64,000 nucleotides of DNA, from NCBI GenBank assembly GCA_005406025.1, contig BGZK01000076.1, positions 310,001-374,000 on the forward strand. Reading direction: 5' to 3'. Position 1 is the first letter of the stretch. The number at the start of each line of letters is the position of its first letter. Shown here one piece after another: positions 24,436 to 36,789 of this stretch. The position numbers were made by a program, and so were the translations under genes. Origin of the DNA: Eumeta japonica (Eukaryota > Arthropoda > Insecta > Lepidoptera > Psychidae). The notes below the pieces were generated by a model. The model saw only the letters and a list, made by a program, of their open reading frames with translations. It had not been told where the DNA came from and made no database searches.

Positions 24436-27129
24436 AGGGGAATCATTTTGTAGTTTTATCTCAAATTGTGGGGGTACTTCAGAACAATACAAATACACCT
24501 TAATTCATATCGTTCTAAATCATTGTTTCATCTCAAAACGCCTATATACGATGATACCTTCATTTTTTAATATCGGTGTTAAAACAAATACCACTTTTAT
24601 ATCTTATATTAAGTCTATCGGCATAGGGAAAACCTAGAACGAACTAGTGCAATCAGTGAAATAGTTTTTTATTTAAACAGATAAAGCAAAAACACTGATT
24701 AATTATAAATACTATATTGGATTATAGACTATAATTAGCACACAAATATTGTATATAATATGAATTTATAATTTTCTATAAAATTTAAACCGAAAATCTT
24801 AATCTCTTTTGTGCTATAAAAACTATTAAAAATGCAGTAAATTTAGTTAGCAAGCTAAATATTAACAAAAAGGGATGTGACCATCTAACCCAACACAGCA
24901 TCTGCTTTACATAACATTTACATCTATAGTACTAAAATTTACAGTAAATATCAGTAAATATCACGATGTATCTTACTGTGCGTTTGCGCAGGCTTCAATA
25001 AGCCGTATTAAATTATGAAGCGGTAAAAGGCAAGTGGCCACATCAAAGATATTATATCGACGATAATATACAATATGTACAGGGAAATGACGCCATTAAA
25101 TCGATACAGCGCGCAATAGTCGCGCGCACGCACGAAATTTAATTCGTTTTTTCATACTTGTCCGTTGCAAGGCACATGTTAATATATTTTGTTTCCTTGT
25201 GTGCGCGGCAGAAATAAGATGAAAAAATAAAGCAGAATGCAACACAGGCGAATTCATCATCGGCCGTCGGATAAGAACGCACACTAACGCATAATGCATT
25301 CAAAACAACACATGTTGTGCCGAATGCATTTATTGCGTGTGCTGTAGGCAGACTGTGAAATCGGTCATATCATAAACGGTATGATTTTGCCTACTACTTT
25401 ACAAGATACCTAAATGAACATTTATTGAGAGGTATCATCTTATTATATTGCTTTGATATTACACATTCTAAAAATAATTATTATGAAACCAATTTCTTGA
25501 ATTGTAATAAAAAATAACCAAATAAACTCCGGGGCAGCTAATTGTCTAGAGGATTATTTTAGAATTATTTGGCCATACATGAAAGAGAATAGGATTCCAC
25601 TTGCTCATCTCAGAAATTTTAGGTATAATTAACTTATACGGTTTGTTTTGATTGATCCAGTTATTATCGAAATGTCCAATAATGTTTTTGTTTGTGCCTA
25701 GCCATAGATGGCCCGAAACTTGAAGTAAACAAAATCCGGAATGCTTGCATGTATAATATTATTATATTTTTTGCATTTCATGTTACAAAATATGCATAAA
25801 ATACTTTGGGGTATGCTTTCTTTTATTTTAGCTTTATTTTAGTTTAAATTTATGTTTTCATTCAAATTTTAGAATACGCAGTTGTCGACTAAAATATGTA
25901 ATTACACATACATTTTCAATAATATCTATTATTTTTAATATTCTGGCTCTTGGAGTTTCTAAAGTTTCACAAACTTTTTACCTAAAATAATTGCAATTTA
26001 TTCATAAAATATTTCTAATTGCAAGCTGCTTTTTGAAATCCATCTAATCATACCACAACAACACACCGCTAGAGCGACAGAGCGACGACATCTTTCTTCT
26101 ACACCAAGTCATTGACATCATTTTTGGGGCACGGACTTTTTAGTAGTTTAAATTGTACCGAGCGCAAGCCATCTAGAACATGGCAAATAAAACAGAAAAT
26201 TTGGGCCTTCGGCGGAGTAAGGCTCGAAGCACCTATGTGCTTTCAAAACACTGCTGAGCGCTTTCGAGTTAAAAACGAATGAACTTTATGTCGATATATA
26301 CACGACTACAAACTCATGTTGTTTCTTTAAGACAAGAACAGTTCTAAACAAGAATATCGCTAATTGTATCGTGAGCCTAACTCTGATATAGAGGAATTTA
26401 TTTTCTAAGTCTAATAGAGAAGTCATTGAAAGTACAAAAGAAATACTGCATCTACCGCCAGCCAAAGGTATACGATATGGTAAAAACTTACATCTCGAAG
26501 GTATGATGACGTGTTTTGTTATTTCACAACACTCCTTATATATATTACAATTTTTATAGTAGTTGTTACCTTTTTTCAATTAATTTGGAGTACTTTTGAT
26601 ACATCCAAAATATAAATCTTAAAAAAATGCGTTCGGTAATAATAGCATATCAAAGACAAATAACTAAAATATTTTAATTTTACATTTTATTTCTTAAATA
26701 AGAACAGTACACAGTTTTCTTTACATTCTATCTCGTTTATTTTGCCTCAACATGTTAAGCACACATGTAATACATTCGTCTAACCGTGCCCGAAATTAAC
26801 TAAATATGTAATGTACTTGATAAATACCACAATGACAATTCCTAATGAAGAGAAAATCACGCGTAAACTTTAGCAAGTAAATTAGGATTTACTTGTTATA
26901 TTTCGTAATAGATGTGTTGATTGTTACCAGAGCTTTCGAAACGCATACCGACTTTAATGAAGTCCATCATCTTAAGTCAGACTTGTTTATACACAGAATG
27001 TATACATTACTTAGGTCACTATGAAAGTCTAAAAGTTAATAGAAAATCCATGAAAACGACATAATTTTCGTACCCTATTGGGATTATTGAGCAAGTTTTT
27101 TATCCCCCCGTATAGATACATTTATCACA
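24436..27129. other. No gene recognised
   Basis: AT-rich DNA with only chance frames (97 codons at most). A CpG-richer stretch lies at 25.09-25.30 kb. Confidence 0.5.
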
Positions 27130-27690
27130 ATCCTTTTATTTTGGACTAGCCTCCGTCCACTTAAAATGAGTCCTTCATCTTTTATAATGACCGATTAAGG
27201 TTTTAATCGTGATTTCGAATGTTGTACCGTTCTTGGTTCCTATTCAGGTCCAACTCTCGATACTAATTTATCTTATTCTAGACCCCGATCGCAGTCGTGC
27301 CTTTGATTTTAGACCTGGTCTCGATCTAAGGAGATTTCGATTCTGGTTCTGCTCTCAATCCTGATCTTGGTACTGCTTCTTATTCCAATTCTGGTCACGC
27401 TCTTAATTCTAGTTTTAGTCCCATACTCGATTCCGTTGACCTCGACTCCGTTCTTTATTTCCATCTCTCCCAGTCTCGATTCTCGATTTTCGCTTCTCGT
27501 TCCGTTTGCAACTTTGATTTCGCTACAAGTGACGATTCGATTTTGAAGGGGCAAATGCCAATTTTAAAATAAAATTATACTGTATTACTCGAGGACAGTT
27601 TAGTTTTCTATGAGTGGAAGAATTTTTAGAATCTTTAATAGCACAAATACGCATGTGGCTCTAAAGCGAAATGTTAATAGTCTATTTTAC
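27130..27690 (+). repeat. Dispersed repeat C (GATTCC-array family, longest array)
   Basis: The array runs from about 27210 to 27500 with words such as gattctggttctgctctcaa and ttgatcttggt. On the minus strand it produces an 81-codon open frame full of RIGIRSSTKIRIESRTRIEI, an artefact of the six-base period and not a gene. The flank after the array (agtggaagaatttttagaat) matches copy D at 51.66 kb. Confidence 0.6.
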
Positions 27691-29224
27691 TCAGGGAGCT
27701 TTTATACATGAAGAATGTTTTTATAATCGGTCCAGTAGTTTGGTTCAATAGTACAAATACGTAGACAATGTCACCACGTGGCTGGTGGTAGACTGAACAG
27801 TTGTTTCGTTTAAAGCTTTTTAATTGCGACATTGTATAACCTATATCATAGATGTTTTATAAAGTGACTAATATTACAATGCGCCTACAACATTTTGCCG
27901 GTTTTCTCGCACACATAAATGAAAATTCGGTGTTCGTACAAACGAAAATCGTTTTGTTGTATACTGTTCGGCTTCTTTGATGCTTATAACCAAAATGACT
28001 TAACCGAATGCTATTATTTTCAACTCTATTCTTTATTATCATAAGATGAAATTTTCAATACCTTCATGTCTAATTGAGTTGCATTCGTTTTTATGCGTGT
28101 GTGAGTAACGGCTGTTCGTTTTGTTCGTTTTTAAATTTCACCATTTAGTTCAATCTACTTATTGGTCGTTGTTCTGGTGTGTGCGTGGCCGCCTGCAAAT
28201 ACACGACCGTCGCATGCGTGTGAGCATAATTACATGTAGACAAATGGCCGAGTGTGTCGATGCAGCGTTGATGATTATTTTTTGCGCGAGAAAATTATAA
28301 TCGCCTGAATCCCACAACTTCATAGAAAACACTTTTATCCTTTATTTTATTTTTCAAGTCGAAATTCAGTAAAGGAACTATTACGTTTTTTGTTCACCTA
28401 ACGCTTGTGATTTTTCATTTTATTTAAAAGCGTAGCTCTACATGGCACGGATCATTAGATATCTTTCGTATTTCACCATCATCCGTTATTCGTTTCAGGA
28501 AAGCTCGTTGGTTTCGGGTATTTAAAATTTAGCCCTTTTTTAATATGCCACCGGTTTGGTTTATATAAAATTTTCTAGGGAGCCCTTCGCCGACCCTTCC
28601 ATCACACACATTCGCTTTACAGGCTTTCGTTCTTCCTTATTAATTTACTTGTGATAAATTTGGCTTCCCATGATAAACCGTATTATAAGCTAAGAATTTT
28701 TTTTAAAGAAATAGAACTCAAGTAAAATACAATTTTTAAAGATGTATTAAGCTCATTCAGAATACAGAAGTTTATTTCGTTGGAAGATAATTATATGCAT
28801 AATTTAACTTATTAACGGTAACATTAGCTTATCGTTATTTTTTTATTTATTTATTTGTTAATGGAAAAGTTACAGCTGTAACATATCTGTTAGCCATTTA
28901 CAAGTTTCCACTTATAGATAAAAAATGCTACTTTGAAAACAGAAGCCAATAAAAAGACAATTAAAAAGAAAGGAAAAATCAGATTAAATGATAGAAAGAA
29001 AAACTGCAGTTTTTAGGAGTAATCACAAAGTGTTTAAAAAAATAACCTTAAGAGACTAAGTTAGGAAATCAAAAATTATATCTGTCAAATGTCATATTGA
29101 TAATAACAATTTAAAGAAGAAAGATCGAGTTCCAATTTCAACTATAAGTCGTTGATCCGATTACGGGTAAAAAAACTGTTTTGCCGACAATTGGTTGTGC
29201 AGTGTTGTGTTATTAATAAAAGTA
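27691..29224. other. No gene recognised
   Basis: AT-rich DNA. A tataatcggtccagtagttt word near 27725 resembles lepidopteran repeat tails. Confidence 0.45.
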
Positions 29225-29890
29225 GTCTTTAAACAATCTGCACTGAATGAGGATCATATTTAGCAGTTTTGGTTTTTGCTCTCAAATAATAATTTTTTGT
29301 GAGCAAACATTAATCACATTTTTCTTTCCCGGAATCAAAGCCTCCCTAGAAGGCCAGTCTCTTTTTCCAGTGCTAAGCGTTAGCTCGACTGTCCTATAAG
29401 CATAGAAAGCAGAGATACATTGTATAGCCACTTTGTTGGCCCAAGAGGAACTTTACCATTTTAAATTAACACATATAACCCAGTTATGTTCCTTGCACTT
29501 GATTTTATCCAGAATTAAGGCTATTGTAGGATAGTCTTCTATAAATTTTGTAGAATGAGCAATAAGTAAAGAACCTAGCTTGTTACCAATATGCAAAAGT
29601 ACACATTTAAGATTTCCTTTTGACGAATCAATAAACAAATGCCATTCATTTGGATTATAACGTTTTAATCCCATTGCAATCATTAGGCCTGGTATATTAC
29701 AATAAAATACGAAATTGTTTTTTTCAGTAAAGAAAGGGAACAAATCTTTGTCTCTGTTACGGTAGTACGATATTTTCGTTTCTTTTATCAAGAGATTTCT
29801 TTCTTTTAAACGGGAAGCTAGAATTTCTGATGCAGTCTTATACCGTCCAAGATCCGTGATCAAGTCATTTAGATCATCTTGATTTGAGGC
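29225..29890 (-). pseudogene. Broken copy of a transposon-associated protein family (unnamed)
   Basis: On the minus strand an open stretch of about 140 codons begins near 29888 (NQDDLNDLITDLGRYKTASE) and includes YYRNRDKDLFPFF, VFYCNIPGLM, EWHLFIDSSKGNLKCVLLH and DKIKCKEHNWVIC. I recognise this from a widespread, multi-copy family of uncharacterised proteins in insects, Hydra and other animals; its members usually continue through a cysteine motif. Here a frameshift at about 29462 is followed, in the next frame, by KFLLGQQSGYTMYLCFLCL and a TAG replacing the expected Trp codon, then REALIPGKKNVINV in yet another frame. At least two frameshifts and several stops show it is dead. An RTE 3' end abuts it on the right. 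Whether the family belongs to a transposon or a viral relic is not known to me. Confidence 0.7.
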
Positions 29891-29984
29891 CGGGCATAAC
29901 CGAAGCTATTAAAATCCCTGATCCGGCTACTGCCATCAGTGTCGGTATGTTGGCTGAACTCAACAGAACCTTCCGAAGATGCAC

Positions 29985-30150
29985 ATAGCTGCTGTAAAAA
30001 GGGCCAAATTTTTACATACCCGAAACCGACGAGCTTGCATGAAAAGAATGATGGATGTCAGTGAGGCAAGAGAGATATTCAAAGATCGTACCATGAATAA
30101 ATCTATAGTCTCTGCCTACCCTTCTGGAAAATAGGCGTGAATTTATATTA
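29985..30150 (+). mobile_element. 3'-terminal fragment of an RTE-like LINE
   Basis: The plus strand encodes KKGQIF, then after a frameshift RRACMKRMMDVSEAREIF and KSIVSAYPSGK followed by a stop. This is the C-terminal end of the same LINE family as at 10.5 and 22.2 kb (the 12.05 kb end shares aaagatcgtaccat and aaaataggcgtg). It continues into a short AT tail. A 5'-truncated insertion next to the pseudogene. Confidence 0.7.
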
Positions 30151-30608
30151 TTATATAATATTATAGTTATTTAAATTTATCGCTAAAGCCGTTTAAATAA
30201 TAATGAAATAGACAATCAAACAATAAGTATAAAATTCAGCCAGTTCAACGTAAATTCTTATATGCTGTTAATTATAAATGTTACAAATCACACAATTCTT
30301 AAACGTCATAAATACTTTCCGACTTTACTGTGTAAGAAACGCATGTTGCTGGATGCAATACTTTTATTTAATATTTGTCGCAACGAATTTGACTGCATTC
30401 AACTTAGTGAACTTACGCAAAACCATGTTCGAAGCAACCTCACTCGCATTTGCAGAGAAGGTTCTTTCTAACTTTTTCTACTTCAATGATGCAAAAGTAA
30501 CGCGACTTCTATAATTAGAATAATGAACAAATACAATGAGCATTTATAAGTATTTATTTTGGTTTTCATTTCTCTTATACAATAACGAAACTTACGAAAT
30601 TCTATCAA

Positions 30609-30873
30609 GGGGCCATCCATAAATTACAAAAACACGGTGGGGGCGGCAGCGGTCAACGCAATGTGACAATGCGCGACAAGGAGCAAGTCAGAAGCTTTGT
30701 GACGTCAAATCTAAAATAAGTTTATGTATTTTGTTTTGTCCAATGTTTAAAGTATTTTGAAGAAAAAAAATTGTAAAAACTGCTGTTTTCATTTACGTGT
30801 GACCATCTGTAACAAAGGGGAGGAAGGGTCCAAAACCTTATAATTTATGTGACGTAATTTGTGGATGGCCCCC
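30609..30873. mobile_element. MITE with 19-bp terminal inverted repeats
   Basis: The left end is ggggccatccataaattac and the right end, read in reverse complement, is ggggccatccacaaattac; 18 of 19 bases match. The interior (about 265 bp in total) is non-coding and contains gtgacgtcaaat and a G-rich segment. It is a compact non-autonomous DNA transposon of a type common in insect genomes. A clear target-site duplication is not visible beyond a possible CAA. The fragment at 14.1 kb shares the left end. Confidence 0.75.
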
Positions 30874-31769
30874 AACAATGTGTAAATAATTATTGTATTT
30901 ATTTATAAACTAGCTCCGTTGTTTCAAAATTATATAATTAAATACAGCTTTTAATTAAATTGTACGTGTACTTTTGGATAACGCCACTGGTGACGGTATA
31001 ACAATACCATGTAAAAATATCTCAATATAAAAAAACAATATTGTGACTGTTACATACGTCACATAAAGAAATACGGAATTTTTTTTTTCCAACAATATCT
31101 CATGAACAAATCTCAAGCAATCTTTATGCAACTTGCGGCGATCGATGCAACCGTTTACGAGAAAGTCATGATAAAATTTTTAAATCGATCGACAGAGTAG
31201 TCTAAGAGTTATTTAAAAAAGCATTTATTCTGAAAATGTAATTCTTGCTTTCAAATCATTTGCTTAGCCGGCTTTCGCAGCCGTGTGCAAATCATTTTGT
31301 TTAATAACGAAACAGATACGATTACCTGTCGGCCGACGCACGCGCAATAAGGACATAAACTGCGCATTCAAATTCCGGCTCTCTGTTTTTAGAGCGCGTG
31401 TCAGTATTGCAACTATGTATCATTTTATGATGTTGATAGGAATATAGTTATTTCAAAGAAATATATTTTTTACTCATAACCTACATTATTTTATTATTAA
31501 ATTTTATACATTTAGTACAAGAACGTGCGGAATTTAATGAAATACACACAATAATGGATTAATTGAAACAAAAATGGATGAATAGATAATAAGTCAATCC
31601 ATAATTCAAACTTAGAGGTATTATATATTTATAGATTTTGAATTGTAATAGTTTAGAGTTCCGCTTCATAATAAATATTTTTAACGTAAAAATGTATGTG
31701 GTTTTTGCTGTATCTGATCATATGATTTTACACTTCAGATATGATCGTTACATTGCATTTACGGAACGC
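30874..31769. other. No gene recognised
   Basis: AT-rich; 31.1-31.2 kb contains gcgatcgatgcaaccgttta, reminiscent of the degenerate units at 23.7-23.9 kb, but too diverged to call. Confidence 0.4.
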
Positions 31770-31960
31770 GCGCGCCGTTTTTAGAGTTCTGTAGCCAAAA
31801 GCAAAAGTGGAATATTTAAAATTTCATCTTGTTCGTCTCGCCGTCCATCCGTGAGTCACAGTCTCACAACCGGCTCCAACGTTTTCTCATTGATTTGAAA
31901 GAAATTATACAGGTAGAGGTGTCTCGACCGCCCGCCGTACGAGTAGCAATCCATGGCCTG
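31770..31960 (+). repeat. Dispersed repeat, copy 1 of an agttctgtagcc family
   Basis: The segment reads tttttagagttctgtagcc, aaaagcaaaagtggaat, then a tccgtgagtcacagtctcac region and a tgatttgaaagaaatt block. The same order is present at 63.25-63.44 kb, with substitutions throughout. Such sequences are non-coding repeats common in moths and butterflies. Confidence 0.5.
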
Positions 31961-32207
31961 ACTTACAAAACTATTTCTCTATTCCACCTATAAAATATAA
32001 AGACGAAAATGGTTCGGTTCAATAAAAAAATTAACACATGGAACCACGGTCATTTATTATAACTATTATTTGTATGGGACAAATCTATGTTCGATTTTAA
32101 AACAAACAATTCTACTCGATTAAACAAAACGGTTAGCAGTTACGATATTTTATCTCTTATGACCTTAGTTTAGTTTTAGGAGTGTCGACTCATAGGGCAA
32201 CAATTTA

Positions 32208-33122
32208 AAAAATCGGACAAGTGCGAGTCGGACTCGCGCACCAAGTGTTCCGTACAAACCTGTAGGTATGTGAGTAAAAGTTTACCCATCACGACAATCG
32301 AGAAATGAAATCCATAACATTACAATGTGGAAAGCTGGAGGAGTGTAAATTTAAAACAAAGGTCTCTTTATCGTTTCAGTAATCCTTTATTTTATGTTAA
32401 CACATACCATTAATATATAATATAACTGAAATACATACACTAGCCTTGCAGAAGTCTTGCAAAAGTTCTTTTATCAATGTTATTTATTTACAAAGTTTTT
32501 TAATCACTATTAAGAAATCTGGTTCAATAATACTAATTAAGTATTAAACTGGAACTAGATCTGTAAATGGTGACGGAACTAGTGGCTACCTGTTGCCGTT
32601 ATCAATATTGAACGAAAAGGAGCAAAAAAAATCACGTTTTTGTAGTGTGGGAGCCCCTCTTAAATACCAATTTAATTCTAATTTAATTCTTTATATTTAA
32701 AGTGAATATATAACTAAATATTCTGTGAATATTTCAAGTATCTACGTGTTGCCGTTATCAATATTGAACGAAAAGGAGCAAAAAAATCACGTTTGTAGTG
32801 TGGGAGCCCCTCTTAAATATTAATTTAATTCTTTATATTTAAAGTGAATATATAACTAAATATTCTGTGAATATTTCAAGTATCTACGTGTTGCCGTTAT
32901 CAATATCGAGCCAAAACGAGCAAAAAAACCACTTTTGTTGTATGGGAGCCCCCTTAAATATTTATTTTATTCTGTTTTTTTAGTATTTGTTGTTATAGTG
33001 CAAAATTTCAACTATCTGACTATCACGGTTCATGAGATACAGCCTGGTGATAGACGGACGGACAACGGAGTCTTAGTAATAGGGTCCCGTTTTTTTTCCT
33101 TTGGGTACGGAACCCTAAAAGC
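32208..33122 (+). repeat. Composite dispersed repeat with internal triplication
   Basis: The left part starts aaatcggacaagtgcgagtc and the right part ends gggtacggaaccctaaaa. Both ends are those of a very abundant lepidopteran short repeat that also carries atcacggttcatgagataca and tagacggacggaca before the end. Internally the unit starting tgttgccgttatcaatat occurs three times (32591, 32747, 32889; spacings 156 and 142 bp), the third copy being shorter and more diverged. The stretch 32285-32585 looks unrelated and may be a nested insertion. No coding capacity. Confidence 0.75.
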
Positions 33123-33534
33123 AGAATAATACATATAAGTTTAAAAGTTTAAAAATGAATAAATATCGGTATGTATTTCTACTACGGAGAGAAAGAGAGA
33201 GAGATTACAATATATCAAAATAAATAAAAAATTTTTATTGTCCGGGCATAAATTAAAAACTACCGAACCTATAAATACGAGACTTGACCATTCGATACAA
33301 CCGTTTGTAGGCTGCTTTAGGCTGTTTCTAATATGGTAAATGCAATAGTAAGTTTGTTACTACATTTGTTCTTTAATCGCGTGCTAACGGTTGGATTATT
33401 AACGGTTTTCAATCAAATCTTGCACGGAGATAGATTACGTTTCCGGATAGAATATTAAATACCCTTTAATGTGGAAAAAAATGTGCAAATACCAATAAAA
33501 AGGACAATTTGTTATCTTTAACATAGACCGGATG

Positions 33535-33645
33535 AAGACCAAGTTCGGCATCGAACCGTGGTATTGGAAGTGAGAGAGACTGGAGTCGAACGCGACACTG
33601 GAACCAGAATTGACAGTGAGACGCTAGAAGATGAACGAATTCATT
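33535..33645 (-). repeat. Dispersed repeat G (array fragment, reverse orientation)
   Basis: Read on the minus strand it shows tcaattctggttccagtgtc and gactccagtctc, the same degenerate six-base words as copies A-E. Head and tail are missing. Confidence 0.4.
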
Positions 33646-34049
33646 CCAACATATTTCAATCATAAAAAGAATATTAGTTTAGTTTACGACTAGCAAAGCG
33701 GGCGGGTAATGGATAGTAATAATCACGTACTGATTGTATTACGGATAAAAACATTATCTTCCTAGAGGAGTTTCCAGCGATTCGGTGGGACGTTATGAAC
33801 CCGTGTTTGTGGGTCACAAGCAGGCTAATGACACTAAACCGACTACATCACCCTTAAGGTCGTAACCGTGAAGTTTTAGTTAATTATACGGAATACAGCA
33901 TTTTTGAAGCTCCGTTGATTTCGCGTAATTGTTTTATACAGTAAGTGCAAGATTATTTTGCATTTACACGTGTACAAGAAATTAAATACAATTTTGCAAT
34001 TACATTGCAATACTTATATCTCACCTCGAGATTTTGTCGGTCCGCCTTT

Positions 34050-34370
34050 TAGCATAACAATTGTTCGGTCGGCGCGGGTTCCTTCCCTCACTCATACGTT
34101 CGTCCTTCACAACAATCACGCGCGTCGTGTCTCCCGGCGTTGTCCTCAAGGGCGAAGGAACTTACCATGGTAAAAGACTGGTTACTAATAGTTGTTAGAG
34201 ACGCTTTTGTGGCCAGCGTTTCTGTTTTCGGTCAAACTACAAAAGGTTCGATTCCCATCCGCGGGCGCATTGAACGACGAGTTCTTAGATAACGCCGATC
34301 GTTGACGGCCTCCGACCCGCGTACTGCGCCAGCGCGAACAGTTTAGATTCAAAGGCGATTGAGGTTGATG
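34050..34370. other. CpG-rich non-coding stretch
   Basis: It contains a T-arm-like ggttcgattcc at 34245 without the rest of a tRNA, and gcggcgttcc-like CpG clusters. No gene. Confidence 0.3.
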
Positions 34371-34434
34371 TAAATTGAAATCATGGAAGAATGGGTCCGT
34401 GCAATGAGATGAAACTTGCTATATGATTCTTTTA

Positions 34435-35020
34435 TTTATAGACTCACACCTATTTTCGGGAAGGGCAGGCAGACACCAGAGATCTTCATACAACACGATC
34501 GTTGCTCCACCGACATCCATCGACCGTCTCGTGCCTATTCTAGCATACACACGTTCACTCTATGACTTTCTTTCGTCCGTCTACTTTAAGTCATACTTTT
34601 CAGATGGCCCAACCGCCGCAACTTACTTGTACTCTAGTTACTCTCTGTTCTATGACAAGTTCCTTGCAATTTTGAAAGACACTCCACACATACCTACTAC
34701 GCAGTCATCGCATCTTCTCTGTATTGCTTTTACTTTTATGTTTCTTCTGCCTTATCCAACTCTTACTTCTGGACATAAACATATATAACCAGAACTCCAT
34801 CATACACAGCCTAATGCGCATGTCGTGAGACACATTACTATTCGTAACAGCAAACAAGGTCCCATTCACTTTTTTCCACCATTTATACTACTTTCAATAT
34901 TTCTGTTACGTTTATCATCATTTATACACAAACTAACCCAGTGTACAAACTCTTTCAATTGTTCTACGCTCTCACCTGATGTATATCTATTCTTAGGTAA
35001 TAAAACTTAGTATCAATGCT
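34435..35020 (-). mobile_element. LINE remnant, minus orientation
   Basis: The left edge, cacacctattttcgggaag followed by ggcaggcagacaccagag and acacgatcg, is the reverse complement of an RTE-like 3' end (compare 30.13 kb). To the right come cagatggcccaaccgccgca, ttccttgcaattttgaaaga and atccaactcttacttctgga, in the order found when such a LINE is read backwards. The 121-codon plus frame over it is antisense to the decayed ORF. Stops occur in all minus frames. Confidence 0.5.
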
Positions 35021-35519
35021 GTCTAGTTTTAATTCATAAGCTAGCGGATAGTAATTTTTCCGCTTATAATTTTTCTATATACATATGTCGCCTTAAGAGA
35101 GTGCTCGGTTTGCGACCAAAAAAAATTGTAACCCCAAATTCGTTGCATCAAATTTGACACGTGTCAATTTTTTAAAAATGCCCAAATAAGTAGTTATGAA
35201 GTTGTGAAAGGGCATACCTCGATATTGACATCCATGAAAATCAACATAATACCAGCACAAGAACGTTTCTTTTAAAACAAACACCCCATGCTTCTCTTTA
35301 CAATAATACAACTCAATTTATGTTGCACAAACGATAACAGCTATTTAGTTGGCTATATTGAGGCATAAACGCTAAAAAAGGTTGAAATGTGGGCAAAATA
35401 TTATAAACAAAATAAGACGGACATTTACCCTTTATTTATTCACAGATGTCGTATATATGCAAGAACAATTCGCCGAAATTGCATAAGACTGCATTTCACT
35501 TAAAGAGAACCGAATTAAT

Positions 35520-35860
35520 TTTGGCATCTAGAGCACCGCCTCGTCCGCACGTCGTGTGAGCCTAGGAATTATTTTGTTCCGAACATCGCATTCCCGAGAT
35601 CTTTTCAACGAGTTCCGAAAATTAATGTCGGTATAAATTCATTAGTTAAAATTAGCCCAAAATTCGCGGCTGGGTTCTTTGGCCGCGCGCGTGTTCGGGA
35701 CGCGCTAGTGCGTGAAACCCGTAGGCATGTGTACTCATTCGATTTTCCTCCGTGTGAGTGCCTATAATGTGACTTACGTAAAAGGCGGTTAGATGCGTCG
35801 GCGCCGTTCCGATCTCATTACGATCGATGCCTTCGCTTTACTGTGTCAAAGCTCTAAGCA
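35520..35860. other. CpG-enriched non-coding stretch
   Basis: Repeated CpG clusters (ggccgcgcgcgtgttcgggacgc) within otherwise ordinary sequence, without ORF or recognised repeat. Candidate regulatory DNA only. Confidence 0.25.
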
Positions 35861-36599
35861 TTGCCTATTATTTAAACGATGCATGTATAGGCACGATGTA
35901 TAGGCACTTGCGCATTCCCGTAATAGTTAATTTACATTAATGCAACTAATTAGATAAATAACACATGTACCGGTAAACGCGAATTTCGTATGCTGGGAAA
36001 AGGAAAAAATTAAAATTCAAGTGCAATCATAATTTTTAAGAAGTGGTAGGTAAGATGAAAAGACAATTCAGAATCAAATGCATATAATGTTAATACCTAC
36101 ATATTTAAAACTGTCAAGTTTTGGAGATCCCGTCAAGTGTGAAACATTCTGAAACAATCGGTTTTCCGTATGATAATAAACATTTATGTAAGTGAAAACA
36201 AATTTGATGTAATTTTAATATAAGAACGCGTCATCAGATATCGTGAAACATGTACGAAATCGATATATGACGCCGAGCAGCGACAATCGTCATATATTTT
36301 TATGACACCATGTATGCCAGATTCTCGTTACCGCACTGCAAAATCTACGTTCCCAAAATCTTTTTTGGGAAGGTACGATTTTTGGTAAAAAGAGGCTTGA
36401 ACTCAACGACGACAGGTTTTATCGAGCCCCTCAGCCCCGCTCCCTAAGTCCGCTCGTTAAAGCCTGCCGACGGCCGTCGTCACCAATGCGATGGCAATGT
36501 CCGAAACCGAAGGCTTAATATGCTTACTGACACACAGAACGAGTAGTTTTAATTTGAGTCATGTTTTTGTTTTCATTCGCTCCTGTCGCGATTAATGCG

Positions 36600-36745
36600 A
36601 CGACTATCGGGTCATTGGTCCATTGGTGGATTCGGTTGGTGATGAAAATGATCATCGGTCGATTCGTTTGTGATCAGAATTCGAACTCCGGTGCCTACTA
36701 ATTCTGGAACAAGACGCTTATCTCTCGGCCATTATTGCTGAATTG
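36600..36745 (-). repeat. tRNA-like SINE candidate
   Basis: On the minus strand an A-box-like TGGCCGAGAGATAAGCG (about 36732-36715) is followed by a B-box-like GAGTTCGAATTC (about 36685-36674), a spacing compatible with a tRNA-derived pol III promoter. The acceptor arms do not pair as a functional tRNA, so a SINE head is more likely than a tRNA gene. Confidence 0.35.
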
Positions 36746-36783
36746 CAGGCAATATTGTCCAAAAAAGCGAACAATATTGCCTG
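36746..36783. repeat. Perfect 13-bp hairpin
   Basis: Arms caggcaatattgt and acaatattgcctg are exactly complementary around a 12-nt loop. It abuts the SINE candidate. Confidence 0.7.
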
Positions 36784-36789
36784 TTAAGG

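Noticed and set aside
34200..34290. Possible tRNA gene around ggttcgattcc
   Set aside because: Only the T-arm-like word is present; no acceptor pairing, D-arm or anticodon arm can be folded.
34423..34788. 121-codon plus-strand frame
   Set aside because: It lies antisense to a LINE remnant and its composition follows the pyrimidine-rich antisense strand.
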